This document shows, in pieces, positions 7,838 through 15,350 of a DNA stretch of 64,000 nt; position 1 is the stretch's first letter, and every line of letters starts with the position of its first letter. The stretch is taken from the NCBI GenBank assembly GCA_029289265.1, contig JARFTX010000014.1:1-64000 (forward strand). Reading direction: 5' to 3'. The DNA is from Gammaproteobacteria bacterium (GTDB lineage: Bacteria; Pseudomonadota; Gammaproteobacteria; Burkholderiales; Rhodocyclaceae). The notes beneath the pieces were generated by a model. That model was not told the DNA's origin, searched no databases, and was given only the letters and a program-made list of their open reading frames with translations. Both the position numbers and the translations under genes were made by a program.

Positions 7838-9292
7838 ATGCTGGAGTTTCTCAACGACCTGCTGTGGAGCAAGGTCCTGATCTTCGTGCTCGTGGTGCTC
7901 GGCGTGCTGTTCACGGTGCGCTCGCGCTTCGTGCAGTTTCGCTATTTCGGCAGCATGTTCGGCGTGCTCGCCTCGGCGTTCCGGCACCAGCCCGGACATC
8001 TGAGCTCGTTCCAGGCCCTGGCGCTCAGCGTCGCGGGCCGGGTCGGCGCCGGCAACATCGCCGGGGTGGCGGTCGCCGTGACGCTGGGCGGGCCGGGCGC
8101 CGTGTTCTGGATGTGGATGATCGGCCTGATCGGCATGGCGACGAGCTTCTTCGAGTGCTCGCTCGCGCAGGCCTACAAGATCGCCGAGCCCGACGGGACC
8201 TATCGCGGCGGCCCGGCCTATTACATCCAGCGCGGACTTCGCCAGAAATGGCTGGCGGTGCTGTTCTCGGTGCTGCTGCTGGTGACCTTCGGATTCAGCT
8301 TCAACGCCCTGCAGTCGTACACGATCGCAACCTCGTTCTACGACACCTTCGGCGTACCGACCTACGTGACCGGCATCATCACCGTGGGCGTGCTCGGATT
8401 GATCATCTTCGGCGGCATCAAGCGCATCGCCGAGGTCGCCGAGGTCGTCGTGCCGATCATGGCGATCGGCTACCTCGTGGTCGCGCTGGTCGTGATCGGC
8501 ACCAACCTCGGCGAGGTGCCGGCGGTGCTCGCCTATATCGTCAAGAGCGCCTTCGGCCTGGAGCCCGCCATCGGCGGCGGTATCGGCGCGGCCATCCTCT
8601 ACGGCGTGCGCCGGGGCCTGTTCTCGAACGAGGCGGGCCTGGGCAGCGCGCCCAACGTCGCCGCCGTGGCCTACGTGCCGCACCCGGTCAATCAGGGCAT
8701 CGTCCAGGCACTGAGCGTCTTCATCGACACGCTGATCCTGTGCACCTGCACGGCGATGATCATCCTGCTGTCGGGTGCCTATGAGCCGGGCATGACGGTG
8801 GGCGGCGTCTCGCTCACCCAGACGGCGCTCGCGGAGCACGTCGGCGAGTGGGGCCGGGTGTTCGTGACGATCGCGCTGCTGTTCTTCGCCTTCACGTCGA
8901 TCATGTACAACTACTACCTCGGCGAGAACAGCCTCGGCTTCATGATCGGCGAGAGCAGGCTGCTGTTCAACGGCTTCCGCACGCTCACGCTGGTCCTCGT
9001 GCTGTGGGGCTCGGTGCAGGACCTCGGCACGGTGTTCGCCTTCGCCGACGTCACGATGGGGCTGCTCGCGCTCGTGAACCTGATCGCGCTCGCGCTGCTC
9101 TTCAAGGTCGGACTGCGTCTGATGGACGACTACGACGCCCAGCGTGCCGCCGGCAACCCGCAGCCGGTGTTCGACGCCGCGAAGTTCGCCGACCTGGACC
9201 TCGACCACGCGGCGTGGGCCGACGTCGGCGACCGTGAGGCCAATCGCAGCGCGCGGCCCGGCGACACCGGCCAGATTCGCGGCGCCTCCTGA
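7838..9292 (+). CDS. Alanine/glycine:cation symporter family protein (AGCS)
   Basis: Inner-membrane sodium- or proton-coupled amino-acid importer of the AGCS family (AgcS/DagA type), 484 aa, with about 10-11 hydrophobic segments. The family signature region is clear: GRVGAGNIAGVAVAVTLGGP followed by GAVFWMWMIGLIGMATSFFE. The later block RRGLFSNEAGLGSAPNVAAV is also diagnostic. A GAGGAGA ribosome-binding site precedes the ATG. The stop is 12 bp before the racemase gene, so the four genes to aspartase look co-transcribed. The family usually carries alanine or glycine. The neighbourhood (asparaginase, aspartase, Asp/Glu racemase) suggests the substrate here may be asparagine, aspartate or a D-amino acid, which is inference. 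Confidence 0.92.
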   Translation: MLEFLNDLLWSKVLIFVLVVLGVLFTVRSRFVQFRYFGSMFGVLASAFRHQPGHLSSFQALALSVAGRVGAGNIAGVAVAVTLGGPGAVFWMWMIGLIGMATSFFECSLAQAYKIAEPDGTYRGGPAYYIQRGLRQKWLAVLFSVLLLVTFGFSFNALQSYTIATSFYDTFGVPTYVTGIITVGVLGLIIFGGIKRIAEVAEVVVPIMAIGYLVVALVVIGTNLGEVPAVLAYIVKSAFGLEPAIGGGIGAAILYGVRRGLFSNEAGLGSAPNVAAVAYVPHPVNQGIVQALSVFIDTLILCTCTAMIILLSGAYEPGMTVGGVSLTQTALAEHVGEWGRVFVTIALLFFAFTSIMYNYYLGENSLGFMIGESRLLFNGFRTLTLVLVLWGSVQDLGTVFAFADVTMGLLALVNLIALALLFKVGLRLMDDYDAQRAAGNPQPVFDAAKFADLDLDHAAWADVGDREANRSARPGDTGQIRGAS

Positions 9293-9304
9293 GGCCGAGC
9301 CGCC

Positions 9305-10051
9305 ATGGACCGTGTGCGCGGCGGCAGCCGCATCGGCATCATCGCCGGCTCGGGCCCGGAGGCCGGGGTGGACCTGTGGGCCAAGGTACTGCGCGCCAAC
9401 CGCGCACTGCTCGGCGAGCGCTTTCGCGGCGATCTCGACGCCCCCGAGGTGGTGGTCTTCTCGGTGCCCGAGCTTGGCCTGTCGATGGAGCTCGAGCCGA
9501 ACGACGCGCAGGTGTGGCGCTGCCTCGCCGACACCGCGACGCGCCTGGCGGCCCACGTCGACTACTACGGCATCGCCTGCAACACGCTCAACGTCTATGC
9601 CGAGCGGCTCGCCGCGCTGGGACTTCCGGCGCGGCTGGTGTCGGTCGCCGATGTCGTGCGCGAGCACCTCGCCGCGACGGGGGTGACACACGTCGCGCTG
9701 CTCGGGGCACGGCCGGTGACGGAGTTGGGGCCGTGGTCGGCCTACCAGGCGCTGACCCGGCACGTCGCGGTCGAGGTCCCTGGAGATTGCAACGAGCTCC
9801 ACCGCATCATCTACGACGTCAAGAGCCGCGGCGGCGAGGCGCCGGACATCGTCGCGCGCTTCGATCGCGTGCTCGCGGGGCTGGAGGCGCCAGTCGTGCT
9901 GCTGGCCTGCACCGAGCTGCCGTTGATCCCGATCGCCCGCGCCGTGCCGCGCACGGTAGACGTTACTGACCTGCTCGCGCTCGCCCTGGCCCGCCGCGCA
10001 CTGGAGCCGCGACCGGGCCGACCCGCCGCGGCGGACGGGTCTACGCCGTGA
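9305..10051 (+). CDS. Aspartate/glutamate racemase family protein
   Basis: A 248-aa cytoplasmic enzyme of the cofactor-independent two-cysteine racemase family that interconverts L- and D-aspartate or glutamate. The N-terminal GIIAGSGPEAGVDLW is typical. The two catalytic cysteines are Cys92 in IACNTLN and Cys202 in LACTELPL. Family relatives include RacD/YgeA and hydantoin racemases. It lies 12 bp after the symporter gene, and its TGA overlaps the GTG start of the asparaginase gene (GTGA), which indicates translational coupling. Substrate preference cannot be read from sequence; aspartate is favoured by context. Confidence 0.88.
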   Translation: MDRVRGGSRIGIIAGSGPEAGVDLWAKVLRANRALLGERFRGDLDAPEVVVFSVPELGLSMELEPNDAQVWRCLADTATRLAAHVDYYGIACNTLNVYAERLAALGLPARLVSVADVVREHLAATGVTHVALLGARPVTELGPWSAYQALTRHVAVEVPGDCNELHRIIYDVKSRGGEAPDIVARFDRVLAGLEAPVVLLACTELPLIPIARAVPRTVDVTDLLALALARRALEPRPGRPAAADGSTP

Positions 10052-11085
10052 AGCGCCGCGTCTATATCGCCTATGCCGGTGGCACCTTCGGCATGCGGCG
10101 CACGCCGGAGGGCTACGTACCGGAGGCGGGACTGGCGCGGCGCCTCGCGGGAGTGCTGCCGGCGTCAGGGGCCGACGGCATGCCGGAGTGGGTGCTGCGC
10201 GAGTACGAGAGGCCCATCGACAGCGCCGAGGCCCGCCCTCAGGACTGGTACGCCATCGCCGCGGACATCGCCGCGCACTACGACGCCTTCGACGGGTTCG
10301 TCGTGATCCATGGCACCGACACCATGGCCTATGCAGCCTCCGCCCTGTCGTTCGCCCTGGCCGGCCTTCGCAAGCCGGTGGTCGTGACCGGCGCGCAGAT
10401 TCCGCTGGGCGAGCCGCGCAGCGATGCCGGCGGCAATCTGCTCGGCGCGCTGCTGATCGCGGCGCGCCAACCGCTGCCGGAGGTGTGTCTGTACTTCGAC
10501 GGCAGGCTACTGCGCGGCAATCGTGCGACCAAGGTCTCGAGCACGGACTTCGATGCCTTCGATTCGCCGAACTACCCACCGCTGGGCCGCGCCGGCATCA
10601 CGATCGGGATCGATCGGTGCGCGGTGCGTCCGATGCCCGCGCGCGAGGCGTTCGAGATCGTCGCCCCAAGTGCGCACGAGATTGGCGTGCTGCCCCTCCA
10701 TCCGGCCCTGTCGGTGGCACGGCTCGAACGGATGCTTGCCCCACCGCTGGCGGCGCTGGTGCTGCAGACCTACGGCGCGGGTAACGGCCCGGTGCGCCTG
10801 CCGGGCTTCGCCGCGACGATCGCCGAGGCCTGCGGACGCGGGGTCGTCGTGGTCGGCATTTCGCAGTGCGCGCGCGGCGGCGTAAGCCCGGCGACCTACG
10901 CGACCGGCTCCGCGCTCGCCCGCGCCGGCGTCGTGGCGGGGGCCGACCTGACGCTCGAGGCGGCGCTGACCAAGCTTGTCCACCTCTTTGCGCTGGGCCT
11001 CGCCCCCCAGCAGATCCGCGCCCGCATGGCGCAGCCCCTGTGCGGCGAATGCAGGCCGCCGGCCGACGCCGGTACGGACGCCTGA
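10048..11085 (+). CDS. ansA: L-asparaginase, type I (cytoplasmic-type)
   Basis: Hydrolyses L-asparagine to L-aspartate and ammonia. At 345 aa it has no signal peptide, fitting the cytoplasmic type I enzymes. Both active-site threonine motifs are present: AYAGGTFGM at the N-terminus and VIHGTDTMAYAA at about residues 87-98. The type I signature SSTDFDAFDSPN follows at about 164-175. The start is GTG at 10048, overlapping the racemase stop by 4 bp. Aspartase begins 46 bp downstream, so product aspartate can be split to fumarate and ammonia by the next gene product. Alternative: a broad asparaginase/glutaminase. Confidence 0.93.
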   Translation: MKRRVYIAYAGGTFGMRRTPEGYVPEAGLARRLAGVLPASGADGMPEWVLREYERPIDSAEARPQDWYAIAADIAAHYDAFDGFVVIHGTDTMAYAASALSFALAGLRKPVVVTGAQIPLGEPRSDAGGNLLGALLIAARQPLPEVCLYFDGRLLRGNRATKVSSTDFDAFDSPNYPPLGRAGITIGIDRCAVRPMPAREAFEIVAPSAHEIGVLPLHPALSVARLERMLAPPLAALVLQTYGAGNGPVRLPGFAATIAEACGRGVVVVGISQCARGGVSPATYATGSALARAGVVAGADLTLEAALTKLVHLFALGLAPQQIRARMAQPLCGECRPPADAGTDA

Positions 11086-11131
11086 TCCGTCGCGCCGCCC
11101 TTCGACTTCTTCGACCGAGGACCTTTGCATC

Positions 11132-12577
11132 ATGTCATCCGCGCCCCCTTCCGACACGCCGATCACGCAACCGACACGCGTCGAACACGACCTGCTCGGC
11201 GACCTCGAAGTCTCCGCAGCCGCGTACTACGGCGTGCAGACCGCCCGTGCACTCGACAACTTCCGCATCACCGACATTCCGCTGTCGCACTTCCCGAACT
11301 TCATCCGCGCCCTGGCGATGGTGAAGAAGGCTGCCGCCCGGGCCAATCGCAAGCTCGGCTACCTGCCCGAGCCGCTCGAGCAGGCGATCGCTGCCGCCTG
11401 CGACGAGATTATCGCCGGGCGCTGGCACGAGTGGTTCGTCGTCGACATGATCCAGGGCGGCGCCGGCACCTCGACCAACATGAACGCCAACGAGGTCATC
11501 GCCAACCGCGCCCTGGAGCTCCTCGGCCACACCAAGGGCGACTACGAGCGGCTGCATCCGAACAACCACGTGAACCTCTCGCAGTCGACCAACGACGTGT
11601 ACCCGACCGCCGTGCGCCTCGGCATCCTGCTGAGCTACGGCGAGCTCACCGGCGCGATGGACACGCTGTGCGCGGCGCTGCGCGACAAGGGCGCGGAGTT
11701 CGCGCACGTGATCAAGATGGGGCGCACCCAGCTGCAGGACGCCGTGCCGATGACGCTCGGCCAGGAGTTCCTCGGCTTCGCCACCACCGTGGGCGAGGAC
11801 GTCGAGCGCCTGCACGAGCTGGTGCGCCTCTTCCGCGAGGTGAATATGGGCGCGACCGCCATCGGCACCGGCATCAACACCGACCCGGACTACGCGCCGC
11901 TGGTGGTGGCCGAGCTCGCCGAGATCAGCGGCGAGACGATGATGCTCGCCGCCGATCTGGTCGAGGCGACCTCGGATACCGGCGCCTTCGTGACCTTCTC
12001 GAGCGTGCTGAAGCGCGTCGCGGTGAAGATCTCGAAGATCTGCAACGACCTGCGCCTGCTCTCGAGCGGCCCGCGCACGGGCCTGGGCGAGATCAATCTG
12101 CCGCCGATGCAGCCGGGCTCGTCCATCATGCCCGGCAAGGTCAATCCGGTGATCCCCGAGGTGGTGAATCAGGTCGCCTACCAGGTGATCGGCAACGACC
12201 TCACCGTGACCTTCGCCGCCGAGGCCGGGCAGCTGCAGCTCAACGCCTTCGAGCCGGTCATCACCTTCAACATCCTCCAGTCGATGCGCATCATGACGCG
12301 CGCCATGGAAGTGCTCACCGAGCGCTGCATCCGCGGCATTACCGCCAACGAGGCGCACTGCCGGGCGCAGGTGACGAACAGCATCGGCATCGTCACCGCG
12401 CTCAACCCCTACATCGGCTACCACAACGCCACCCGCATCGCCCGCACGGCGCTGGAGACCGGCCGCGGGGTGACCGAGCTGGTGCTCGAGGAAGGCCTGC
12501 TCACGGGCGCCGAGCTCGACGAGATCCTCGCCCCGGAAAACATGACTCGGCCGCGCCGCATCGAGCGCAAGCCCTGA
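11132..12577 (+). CDS. aspA: Aspartate ammonia-lyase (aspartase)
   Basis: Reversible deamination of L-aspartate to fumarate and ammonia; fumarase/aspartase superfamily, cytoplasmic tetramer. The 481-aa product has the family signature SSIMPGKVNPVIPEVV containing the flexible active-site loop serine, the HPNNHVNLSQSTNDVYPTA block, and RVEHDLLGDLEVSAAAYYGV at the N-terminus. The N-terminal block and length match aspartase better than class II fumarase. ATG at 11132 is preceded by ACCGAGG. It closes the symporter-racemase-asparaginase-aspartase series, giving a complete route from imported Asn/Asp to the TCA cycle. Confidence 0.9.
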   Translation: MSSAPPSDTPITQPTRVEHDLLGDLEVSAAAYYGVQTARALDNFRITDIPLSHFPNFIRALAMVKKAAARANRKLGYLPEPLEQAIAAACDEIIAGRWHEWFVVDMIQGGAGTSTNMNANEVIANRALELLGHTKGDYERLHPNNHVNLSQSTNDVYPTAVRLGILLSYGELTGAMDTLCAALRDKGAEFAHVIKMGRTQLQDAVPMTLGQEFLGFATTVGEDVERLHELVRLFREVNMGATAIGTGINTDPDYAPLVVAELAEISGETMMLAADLVEATSDTGAFVTFSSVLKRVAVKISKICNDLRLLSSGPRTGLGEINLPPMQPGSSIMPGKVNPVIPEVVNQVAYQVIGNDLTVTFAAEAGQLQLNAFEPVITFNILQSMRIMTRAMEVLTERCIRGITANEAHCRAQVTNSIGIVTALNPYIGYHNATRIARTALETGRGVTELVLEEGLLTGAELDEILAPENMTRPRRIERKP

Positions 12578-12599
12578 CAGGCCGCCCGTGGCCGGCGCG

Positions 12600-12775
12600 G
12601 CGCGCCACCTCGGGCGGCAGGTTGTAGAGGTTCTAGTCGATCGGGTCGCCCGGGTCGGCCCGGTTCATGACCCCGTCGAGCCCCCCATCAGGCAGGCGGC
12701 AAAGGCGAGATAAGGGTTGCACGAGCCGTCCGGGGTGCGGTGTTCTTCGCGCACGCCCGCCGCCGGGGCGGCGGC
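12600..12775 (-). pseudogene. Glutamine synthetase remnant (C-terminal fragment, frameshift and stop)
   Basis: On the minus strand the fragment reads HRTPDGSCNPYLAFAACLM, then after a frame change GLDGVMNRADPGDPID, an in-frame TAG, and NLYNLPPEVAR. This order (RTPDG..NPYLAFAA, then DPGDP, then NLYNLPPEE) is the conserved C-terminal region of glutamine synthetases of the GlnT-like group. At least one frameshift and one nonsense change are visible, and only about 55 codons remain, abutting the aspartase stop. It is therefore a decayed relic next to an aspartate/glutamate locus. Seen directly in sequence; family assignment is from knowledge of the motif. Confidence 0.75.
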
Positions 12776-12779
12776 GCTG

Positions 12780-13451
12780 TCAGTTGGCGACGAAGCAATA
12801 GAACAGCCCCGCCCCGCCGGTAGCGCGCAGGTTCTCCTGGCCGCAGCCGCGCGAGCCGTGCGAGGAGTTCCACGACTGCATGTGGCGCGTCTCCTTGAGC
12901 CCGATCCGGTCGTGGTGACCGACGATCGCCGAGCCTTCGCCGCTGCTGGTCCAGTTCGCACAAGTGGTATCGCCGCCGGCGGTCGAGTACATGCCCATGG
13001 GGTCGGAACCGGTGAGGATGTCGTGCATGTTCACGGGGTCGCCGCGGCCGCTGACGACTTCGCCCTTTTCGGTGAGCGCGGTCTGCTTGGTGAGATTGAG
13101 GGCGTGCGGATGCAGGTCGTCGACATCGTTGGCGATCAGTTCGCCCTTGGCGTTATGCCACGGCCCCTTGCCGATGCGGTCACGCGCATTCTCGCCGGCC
13201 TCGCCGCCGGGCAAGGTCGTGCTCAGATACGCGCGCCAGTTCTCGTGCGGCGAGCCCGCCGCCCTGGCGAGCGCCAGACAATGGGCGTCGGCCCCGTCGA
13301 GGCCGCCCAGATCTGCGCCGTTGCCCTTGCCGACGCTGGTGATGAAAAAGGTCATGTCCGCCTGCTGCGCGTGGGCCATCGTCACCGGTCCGCCGGCCAC
13401 CAGGGCGAGTGCGACGGCGATCCCCGCCGTCGTTGCGCCATTCTGTCTCAT
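12780..13451 (-). CDS. Secreted protein with C-type-lectin/endostatin-like fold
   Basis: A 223-aa protein with a clear Sec signal peptide (MRQNGATTAGIAVALALVAG, then AHAQQ as cleavage region). The mature part contains MTFFITSVGKGNGADLGGLD, HCLALARAAGSPHENWRAYL, a Cys in DTTCANWTSS, and ends RGCGQENLRATGGAGLFYCF. This arrangement is typical of small bacterial periplasmic proteins annotated as lectin-like (endostatin-like / C-type lectin fold). Molecular function is unknown. The start at 13451 has GGAGGT about 8 nt upstream; an ATG at 13466 is in frame. It is divergent from gdhA. Confidence 0.7.
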   Translation of the reverse strand: MRQNGATTAGIAVALALVAGGPVTMAHAQQADMTFFITSVGKGNGADLGGLDGADAHCLALARAAGSPHENWRAYLSTTLPGGEAGENARDRIGKGPWHNAKGELIANDVDDLHPHALNLTKQTALTEKGEVVSGRGDPVNMHDILTGSDPMGMYSTAGGDTTCANWTSSGEGSAIVGHHDRIGLKETRHMQSWNSSHGSRGCGQENLRATGGAGLFYCFVAN

Positions 13452-13466
13452 CGCATCCACCTCCAT

Positions 13467-13934
13467 GTCTCTCTTCGTTGTTGTGGGCGGGATCGCGCCG
13501 GCCATCCCGTCATGACGGCGTGCGTGCGTCATTTCACAACTATAGGACACGAAATGCATGGGCGCGGACCGCTCCCGCATCCACAGGGCGGTGCAGGCCC
13601 CGTCCCGCCCCGCCGCGGCCGCGCGCCCGACACGAACCGCGACACGGAGCCCGAGCCCCCGCCACGGGTACGCCGGGGCAATGGGATCACGAATAGACCC
13701 GCCGTGCTGCGCGCACCCGACAGTCTCCGAAAGGCGCCCGAGGGCAGCGCAGCGTCGGTCGGCGCTCCAAAACGGTGCAATTGCGCGCGCAACGACCAAT
13801 TCCGAGCACTCCCGCCCCCATTTTGTGCGCCGATGTGCACGAAAACGGTGCACAAGCACCAAAAATCCTGGAAAATCCCCCGGCTTTCGTATCAAGACCG
13901 TCCGCTCGTCCCATTCACAGGAGCACCACCCATC
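13467..13934. other. Divergent intergenic region between lectin-like gene and gdhA
   Basis: About 470 bp without a credible gene. The left part near 13530-13560 is A+T-rich and may hold the promoter of the lectin-like gene. The right part near 13840-13915 is also A+T-rich and likely carries the gdhA promoter. An AGGAGCACC ribosome-binding site precedes gdhA. No riboswitch or strong inverted repeat was recognised. Confidence 0.45.
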
Positions 13935-15278
13935 ATGCGCTATCAGTCCCTCGAAGAGTTCATCACCGATGTCGAGCGCCGCAATCCCGGCCAGCCCGAG
14001 TTCATCCAGGCCGTGGTCGAGGTCATGGAAAGCCTCTGGCCGTACATCTCCGAGCATCCGCGCTATGCCGAGCACGGCCTGCTCGACCGCCTCGTCGAAC
14101 CCGAGCGCATCATCCAGTTCCGCGTGTCGTGGATCGACGACGCCGGCGAAGTCCAGGTGAACCGGGGCTACCGCATCCAGCACAGCTCGGCGATCGGCCC
14201 GTACAAGGGCGGCCTGCGCTTCCACCCGTCCGTGAACCAGTCGGTGCTGAAGTTCCTCGCCTTCGAGCAGACCTTCAAGAACGCGCTGACCACCCTGCCG
14301 ATGGGCGGCGGCAAGGGCGGCTCGGACTTCGACCCGAAGGGCCGCAGTCCGCGCGAGGTGATGCGCTTCTGCCAGGCCTTCATCACCGAGCTCTATCGCC
14401 ACATCGGCTCGGACACCGACGTTCCGGCGGGCGACATCGGCGTCGGCGGCCGCGAGGTGGGCTTCATGGCCGGCATGATGAAGAAGCTCTCGAACAAGGC
14501 CGACTGCGTGTTCACCGGCAAGGGCCTCGCCTTCGGCGGCTCGCTGATCCGCCCCGAGGCGACCGGCTACGGCACGGTGTACTTCGCCGAGGAGATGCTG
14601 CGCCACGCCGGCCGCTCGATGGCCGGCATGCGCGTCGCCGTGTCGGGCTCGGGGAACGTCGCCCAGTACGCGATCGAGAAGGCGATGGCGCTGGGCGCGA
14701 AGATCGTCACCTGCTCCGATTCGAGCGGCACCGTGGTCGATGAGGAAGGCTTCACGGAAGAAAAGCTCGCCGTGCTGATGGACGTCAAGAACGTGCACTA
14801 CGGCCGCGTCGCCGAGTACGCCGAGCGCCTCGGACTGCGCTTCGAGCCCGGCAAGCGCCCGTGGCACGTGCCGGTCGACATCGCGCTGCCGTGCGCGACG
14901 CAGAACGAGCTCGACGGCGAGGATGCGCGCGTGCTGATCAAGAACGGCGTCGCCTGCGTCGCCGAAGGCGCCAACATGCCCTGCACCGCCGAGGCGGTGA
15001 AGGCGTTCGAGCACCATGGCGTGCTCTACGCGCCGGGCAAGGCGAGCAACGCCGGCGGCGTGGCGACCTCGGGCCTCGAGATGAGCCAGAACGCGATGCG
15101 CCTGTCGTGGACCCGCGACGAGGTCGACGGCCGCCTGCTCGAGATCATGCAGGGCATCCACCGCATGTGCCTCGCCTACGGCACGCGCCCCGACGGCACG
15201 GTCAGCTACTCCGACGGCGCCAACGTCGCCGGCTTCGTCAAGGTCGCCGAGGCGATGCTGGCGCAGGGCGTGGTCTGA
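13935..15278 (+). CDS. gdhA: NADP-specific glutamate dehydrogenase
   Basis: Reversible amination of 2-oxoglutarate to L-glutamate; in bacteria the NADPH-linked form usually assimilates ammonia. The 447-aa length matches the hexameric small-subunit type. The glutamate-binding and catalytic region is intact: GPYKGGLRFHPSVNQS at about 88-103 and LPMGGGKGGSDFDPKGRS with the catalytic Lys127. A Rossmann motif VSGSGNVAQYAIEKA lies at about 237-251. The ATG at 13935 is preceded by AGGAG. A strong hairpin follows the stop. It is close to the aspartase locus but on its own promoter. Confidence 0.95.
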   Translation: MRYQSLEEFITDVERRNPGQPEFIQAVVEVMESLWPYISEHPRYAEHGLLDRLVEPERIIQFRVSWIDDAGEVQVNRGYRIQHSSAIGPYKGGLRFHPSVNQSVLKFLAFEQTFKNALTTLPMGGGKGGSDFDPKGRSPREVMRFCQAFITELYRHIGSDTDVPAGDIGVGGREVGFMAGMMKKLSNKADCVFTGKGLAFGGSLIRPEATGYGTVYFAEEMLRHAGRSMAGMRVAVSGSGNVAQYAIEKAMALGAKIVTCSDSSGTVVDEEGFTEEKLAVLMDVKNVHYGRVAEYAERLGLRFEPGKRPWHVPVDIALPCATQNELDGEDARVLIKNGVACVAEGANMPCTAEAVKAFEHHGVLYAPGKASNAGGVATSGLEMSQNAMRLSWTRDEVDGRLLEIMQGIHRMCLAYGTRPDGTVSYSDGANVAGFVKVAEAMLAQGVV

Positions 15279-15300
15279 CGACTTCGTCAGCTGCAGAATG

Positions 15301-15328
15301 GACAAAGGGGGCTTGCGCCCCCTTTGTC
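15301..15328. terminator. Bidirectional hairpin terminator after gdhA
   Basis: A perfect 12-bp stem (GACAAAGGGGGC with its complement) and a TTGC loop lie 22 bp after the gdhA stop and 22 bp before the stop of the convergent gene. The AAAG/CTTT arms give short A/T runs on both sides, so it can serve both genes. Confidence 0.85.
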
Positions 15329-15350
15329 GTTGACCGCCTGTCGCTACTCG

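Noticed and set aside
12780-15305. Minus-strand ORF of about 840 codons through gdhA
   Set aside because: Only its last 223 codons (with signal peptide) are a plausible gene; the rest is antisense to glutamate dehydrogenase.
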